64,000 nt of DNA. It comes from Iris pallida. Taxonomy: Eukaryota; Streptophyta; Magnoliopsida; Asparagales; Iridaceae. Where the stretch lies: contig JANAVB010012195.1 of NCBI GenBank assembly GCA_029216955.1, forward strand, positions 1,922,864 to 1,986,863, read 5' to 3'. The notes beneath the pieces were generated by a model. That model was not told the DNA's origin and searched no databases. It saw only the letters and a program-made list of their open reading frames with translations. Below, in pieces: positions 61,546-64,000 of the stretch. The first letter of the stretch is position 1, and every line of letters begins with the position of its first letter. Position numbers and translations under genes: made by a program.

Positions 61546-61730
61546 GCGAAAGAGGCCCATAAAAACAAATAGACATCTCAGATTACGCGCCGCCTCAAAA
61601 GATAAAGGCAAAATGCTTCGGTCAAGGCAAAACCGACCCTTGGGATCCTCCCCCAAAAAGACGGCGTTAATTCAAATCAAGGGAACTTAATGAAGATTTG
61701 CACATGTGGTCAGGACACGTGGCAAAGAGC

Positions 61731-62466
61731 ATATGCGGATAGACGAATCTATGCGGCTGGGACACTTATACGGCATAAACGGGACCATGCTTCTTATTCA
61801 AAGTGTTTCAATTTTGCAAATTGAAAACTTTGAAGGGGGTCCTGTAGAAGCATGGAAAATATCAGAATAATGGTCCATGCGGCTCCGGATACGAAGCCCA
61901 TGCAGCTCATATGGGAGCTGTCTTACACGGTTCAAAGGAAGACTCTCAGTCTCATGCGGCTCGCGAGTGTATGCGGTTCAGCAGGAATATGCGGCTCGGT
62001 TGATGCCACGTGTCCCCTTGTGATCCTTTTCTACAGCTGGCCCTTTGAATAGTGGCCTCATTTAATACTCTGACACGATTTGACGACTGTGGCGGCTCTG
62101 GCATAAAGTGTCATAATGGCTCTGCCATAATGACAGACTCTTTGGGAAAAGAAGAAGATCTCTGATCCGATCCGTCAGAAATCCTAGGTTGCCACGTGGC
62201 AAAATCTCATGCGGCTTAAATAGAGAACAGCTCCATGCGGCTCACTGAGAAGTCACTCTATATGACTAGCAGAAATCAGCCATATGCGGCCCACTGAGAG
62301 ATCAGTCCCTGCGGCTCAATACAATGCTAGCTCATGCGGCTCGCAAAGATTGCATATGCGGTTCATTGAGAGTTCGTTCCCTGCGACTCGATGAAGCATT
62401 GTCCTATGCGGCTCACGAAGAGTATCTCCCTGCGGTTCAAGTGTTGCCCATCTTATGCGGCTCCGA
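61731..62466 (-). repeat. ATGCGGCT array between divergent promoters
   Basis: About 19 copies of ATGCGGCTC and near variants (for example near 61749, 61877, 61953, 61969, 61988, 62209, 62234, 62333, 62354, 62404 and 62455), mostly 20-30 bp apart in two clusters. On the plus strand the orientation is the reverse of the arrays at 2144 and 63441. Confidence 0.88.
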
Positions 62467-62795
62467 CAGTATCCATAATTAAAACACGTGGCATCGGATC
62501 AATCAAGGATTTAACCGAATCCCAATAAGAACATTTGACATCATCGTCATAATTACTAAGATCAGGGCGTATCATTTATTATCAAGCTAATGGGACACGT
62601 GGCGAGCAATCAGACATTGGCGTAATCAATCATGAAGATTTAAAGCAATTATCATTAATTGCTCACAAGATACAGTGCTATCCGTATTAATGGACCAGAT
62701 TTATTGTAATCAGGATCAAGGGTTCAGATAGATTGAAGGAGCGCCGACATTCCAAACAAATGATCATTAGCAACCCTAATGATCACACTCCACTC

Positions 62796-62805
62796 CTATA
62801 AATAG
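62796..62805 (+). promoter_or_regulatory. TATA box of the LTR
   Basis: CTATAAATAG on the plus strand, in the context CACTCCTATAAATAGCC, is followed about 50 bp later by a GA-rich leader. It diverges from the minus-strand TATA box at 61536. Confidence 0.65.
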
Positions 62806-63440
62806 CCAGCATCATTTCCTTGCAAAAAAAATACACGGGCAACAAAAGAATAAAAAAAGAGAGAGAGACAGATATACAGAGAGAGTTCCCCCCTTTTCGA
62901 TAACTACAGAGAGAGAGAAGCCAGGAGAGCAATACGAGGAGAGCAAGAAGAGCATTTCTTCGTCCACGCCAAGCAGATCTTCTCCGAGCCAAGACTGCAT
63001 ACCGATCGTCCAAGGAGTAAGGCAGAGCGGCCGTCGCTTTCCCGAGCCTCTATCGTCACCCCCCAGAATCTAAAATAAACAATTGTACTTAGACTGCTGT
63101 ACCTAGGTTTTCGTCCCTAGGCTTTCTTTGTACAAGCGAGTTTGTATTGTGAGTCTAAGTTCAGTCCTCCCATAAAACTATTCTGTACTTTTACAATCAA
63201 TGGCAAACACTAAGTTCCTAAAACTAGGGTTTCATGGGTTTTTATGGTTTTGATCTATCAAACTTGGCTATTTTTGAAAACCAATGGTCCTATATTGTAG
63301 GAAATTTGATTCTACATAATTTTGACATTTGGAAAGTTAGATTTTGACTTGTTTGGAGAAAGTTATGGCCGAAACAATATTTGGGCCTCTCCGAGGATTG
63401 CCTAGGCTGGCTCTGGCAGGGATGATGAATAGTCTTCCGT

Positions 63441-63950
63441 GGCCGCATGGACTTCCGTGGCCGCATGAACTTCCGTAGCCGAATGAACTTCCGTAGCCGC
63501 ATGGACTTTCGTGGCCGCATGGACTTCCGTGGCCGCATGGACTTTTGTGGCCGTATGAACTTCCGTGGCCGCATGGACTTCCGTGGCCGCATGGACTTCC
63601 GTAGCCGCATGAACTTCCGTGGCCGCATGAACTTCCTTGGCAGCATGAACTTCCGTAGCCGCATGAACTTCCGTGGCCGCATGGACTTCCGTGGCCGCAT
63701 GAACTTTCGTAGCCGCATGAACTTTCGTGGCCGCATGGACTTCCGTGGCCGTATGGAATTCCGTAGCCGCATGAACTTCCGTAGCCGCATGAACTTTTAC
63801 AGCCGCATGAACTAGTTTCTAGCTGCATGAGCCTTTCGCAGTCGCGTGTGCATTCCTCACCCGCATACGATTTGCATTTCCCAGCCGCATGCGCTTTCTC
63901 CTTGGGCCGCATATGCTTGTTCATTCTGGAGCCGCATGAGCCTCAGCCGC
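63441..63950 (+). repeat. GGCCGCATG array, regular 18-bp periodicity then dispersed
   Basis: From about 63441 to 63800, some twenty 18-bp units of the form GGCCGCATGGACTTCCGT repeat with little divergence (GG/AG at the start, GGACTT/GAACTT after the motif). From about 63800 to 63950 the motif continues at wider, irregular spacing with unrelated spacers. Because 18 is a multiple of three, all six frames stay largely open; those frames are not genes. Confidence 0.95.
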
Positions 63951-64000
63951 CTGTTCCCTTGAGTCTCAGTCCTCATTTCTGAGCTGACTACCTATGTGAT

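Larger units (their letters stand above)
61843..64000 (+). mobile_element. Gypsy LTR, start inside window, runs off the end
   Basis: A purine-rich TGAAGGGGGTCC immediately precedes TGTAGAAGCATGG, which looks like a polypurine tract followed by an LTR start. A TATA box follows at 62796, then a GA-rich leader (about 62850-62945) and an AGCCGCATG array. No LTR end was found before 64000, so the LTR would exceed 2.1 kb. Together with the antisense gene beside the polypurine tract, this fits the 3' part of a Tat-lineage element. The boundary rests on motif appearance only. Confidence 0.5.

Noticed and set aside
63290..63924. Long repetitive open frames (MRPRKF-, CGHGSSCGYG- and FRGRMN-type) on both strands
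   Set aside because: They follow from an 18-bp tandem repeat, a multiple of three, so every frame stays open; no start context or domain.

Overview
The window is nuclear DNA of a flowering plant, probably a eudicot. It holds spliced genes with GT-AG introns, a chloroplast-targeted enzyme, AT-rich introns and intergenic DNA, long TA/TG microsatellites, hAT- and PIF/Harbinger-type MITEs, tRNA-derived SINEs, and nested Ty1/copia and Ty3/gypsy (chromovirus) retrotransposons. No tRNA, rRNA, CRISPR array or bacterial-type operon was seen. The species cannot be named from the sequence.

Layout. (1) 1-7731 is a decayed minus-strand Ty1/copia element (gag, protease, integrase, RT, RNase H, upstream LTR). 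At 291/292 it is cut by the end of another LTR. At 1480-4434 it is split by a 2955-bp solo LTR with a perfect GTGAT target duplication; that LTR carries an array of the nonamer AGCCGCATG. (2) 8737-13408 is an apparently intact four-exon minus-strand gene for a GT14 (Core-2/I-branching, GlcAT14-like) Golgi glycosyltransferase of 442 residues. A hAT MITE and a 171-bp tandem duplication lie in its introns. (3) 13.4-18.5 kb is intergenic and holds a triplicated sequence upstream of the GT14 gene, two MITEs and two SINE-like tRNA-derived repeats. (4) 18596-31025 is a twelve-exon minus-strand gene for a plastid-targeted PLP-dependent enzyme of the aluminium-resistance / methionine gamma-lyase-like family (464 residues). 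All its exons join in frame; its 5.65-kb second intron contains a 670-bp Tourist-like MITE. (5) 31.2-34.4 kb is a run of non-autonomous DNA transposons, two of them with clear 8-bp duplications, plus a foldback element around an extreme poly-C/poly-G core.

(6) 36.0-58.8 kb is a nest of Ty3/gypsy chromoviruses. A minus-strand element (pol 46527-50678; its downstream LTR 39366-46466) has a 5.27-kb solo LTR inserted in that LTR (39911-45181, TSD GCATG). Another element is inserted in its gag (LTR 50679-54902, non-coding interior, second LTR copy 57457-58838). The pol has four premature stops and one frameshift but keeps its catalytic residues. (7) 58839-61437 is a broken minus-strand two-exon gene for a roughly 725-residue protein, tentatively the antisense extra ORF of a Tat-lineage gypsy element (plant-mobile-domain-like). 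It has its own TATA box. Next to it, a plus-strand LTR appears to start at 61843 and run off the window.

The two host genes do unrelated jobs: cell-wall proteoglycan glycosylation and plastid PLP chemistry. The most unusual signal is that several LTR families each carry a dense array of their own short motif: AGCCGCAT/ATGCGGCT, TTGAC/GTCAA, or CGTGTC/GACACG. The AGCCGCAT arrays lie in opposite orientations on the two sides of an LTR promoter, and also fill the intron and upstream region of the antisense gene.
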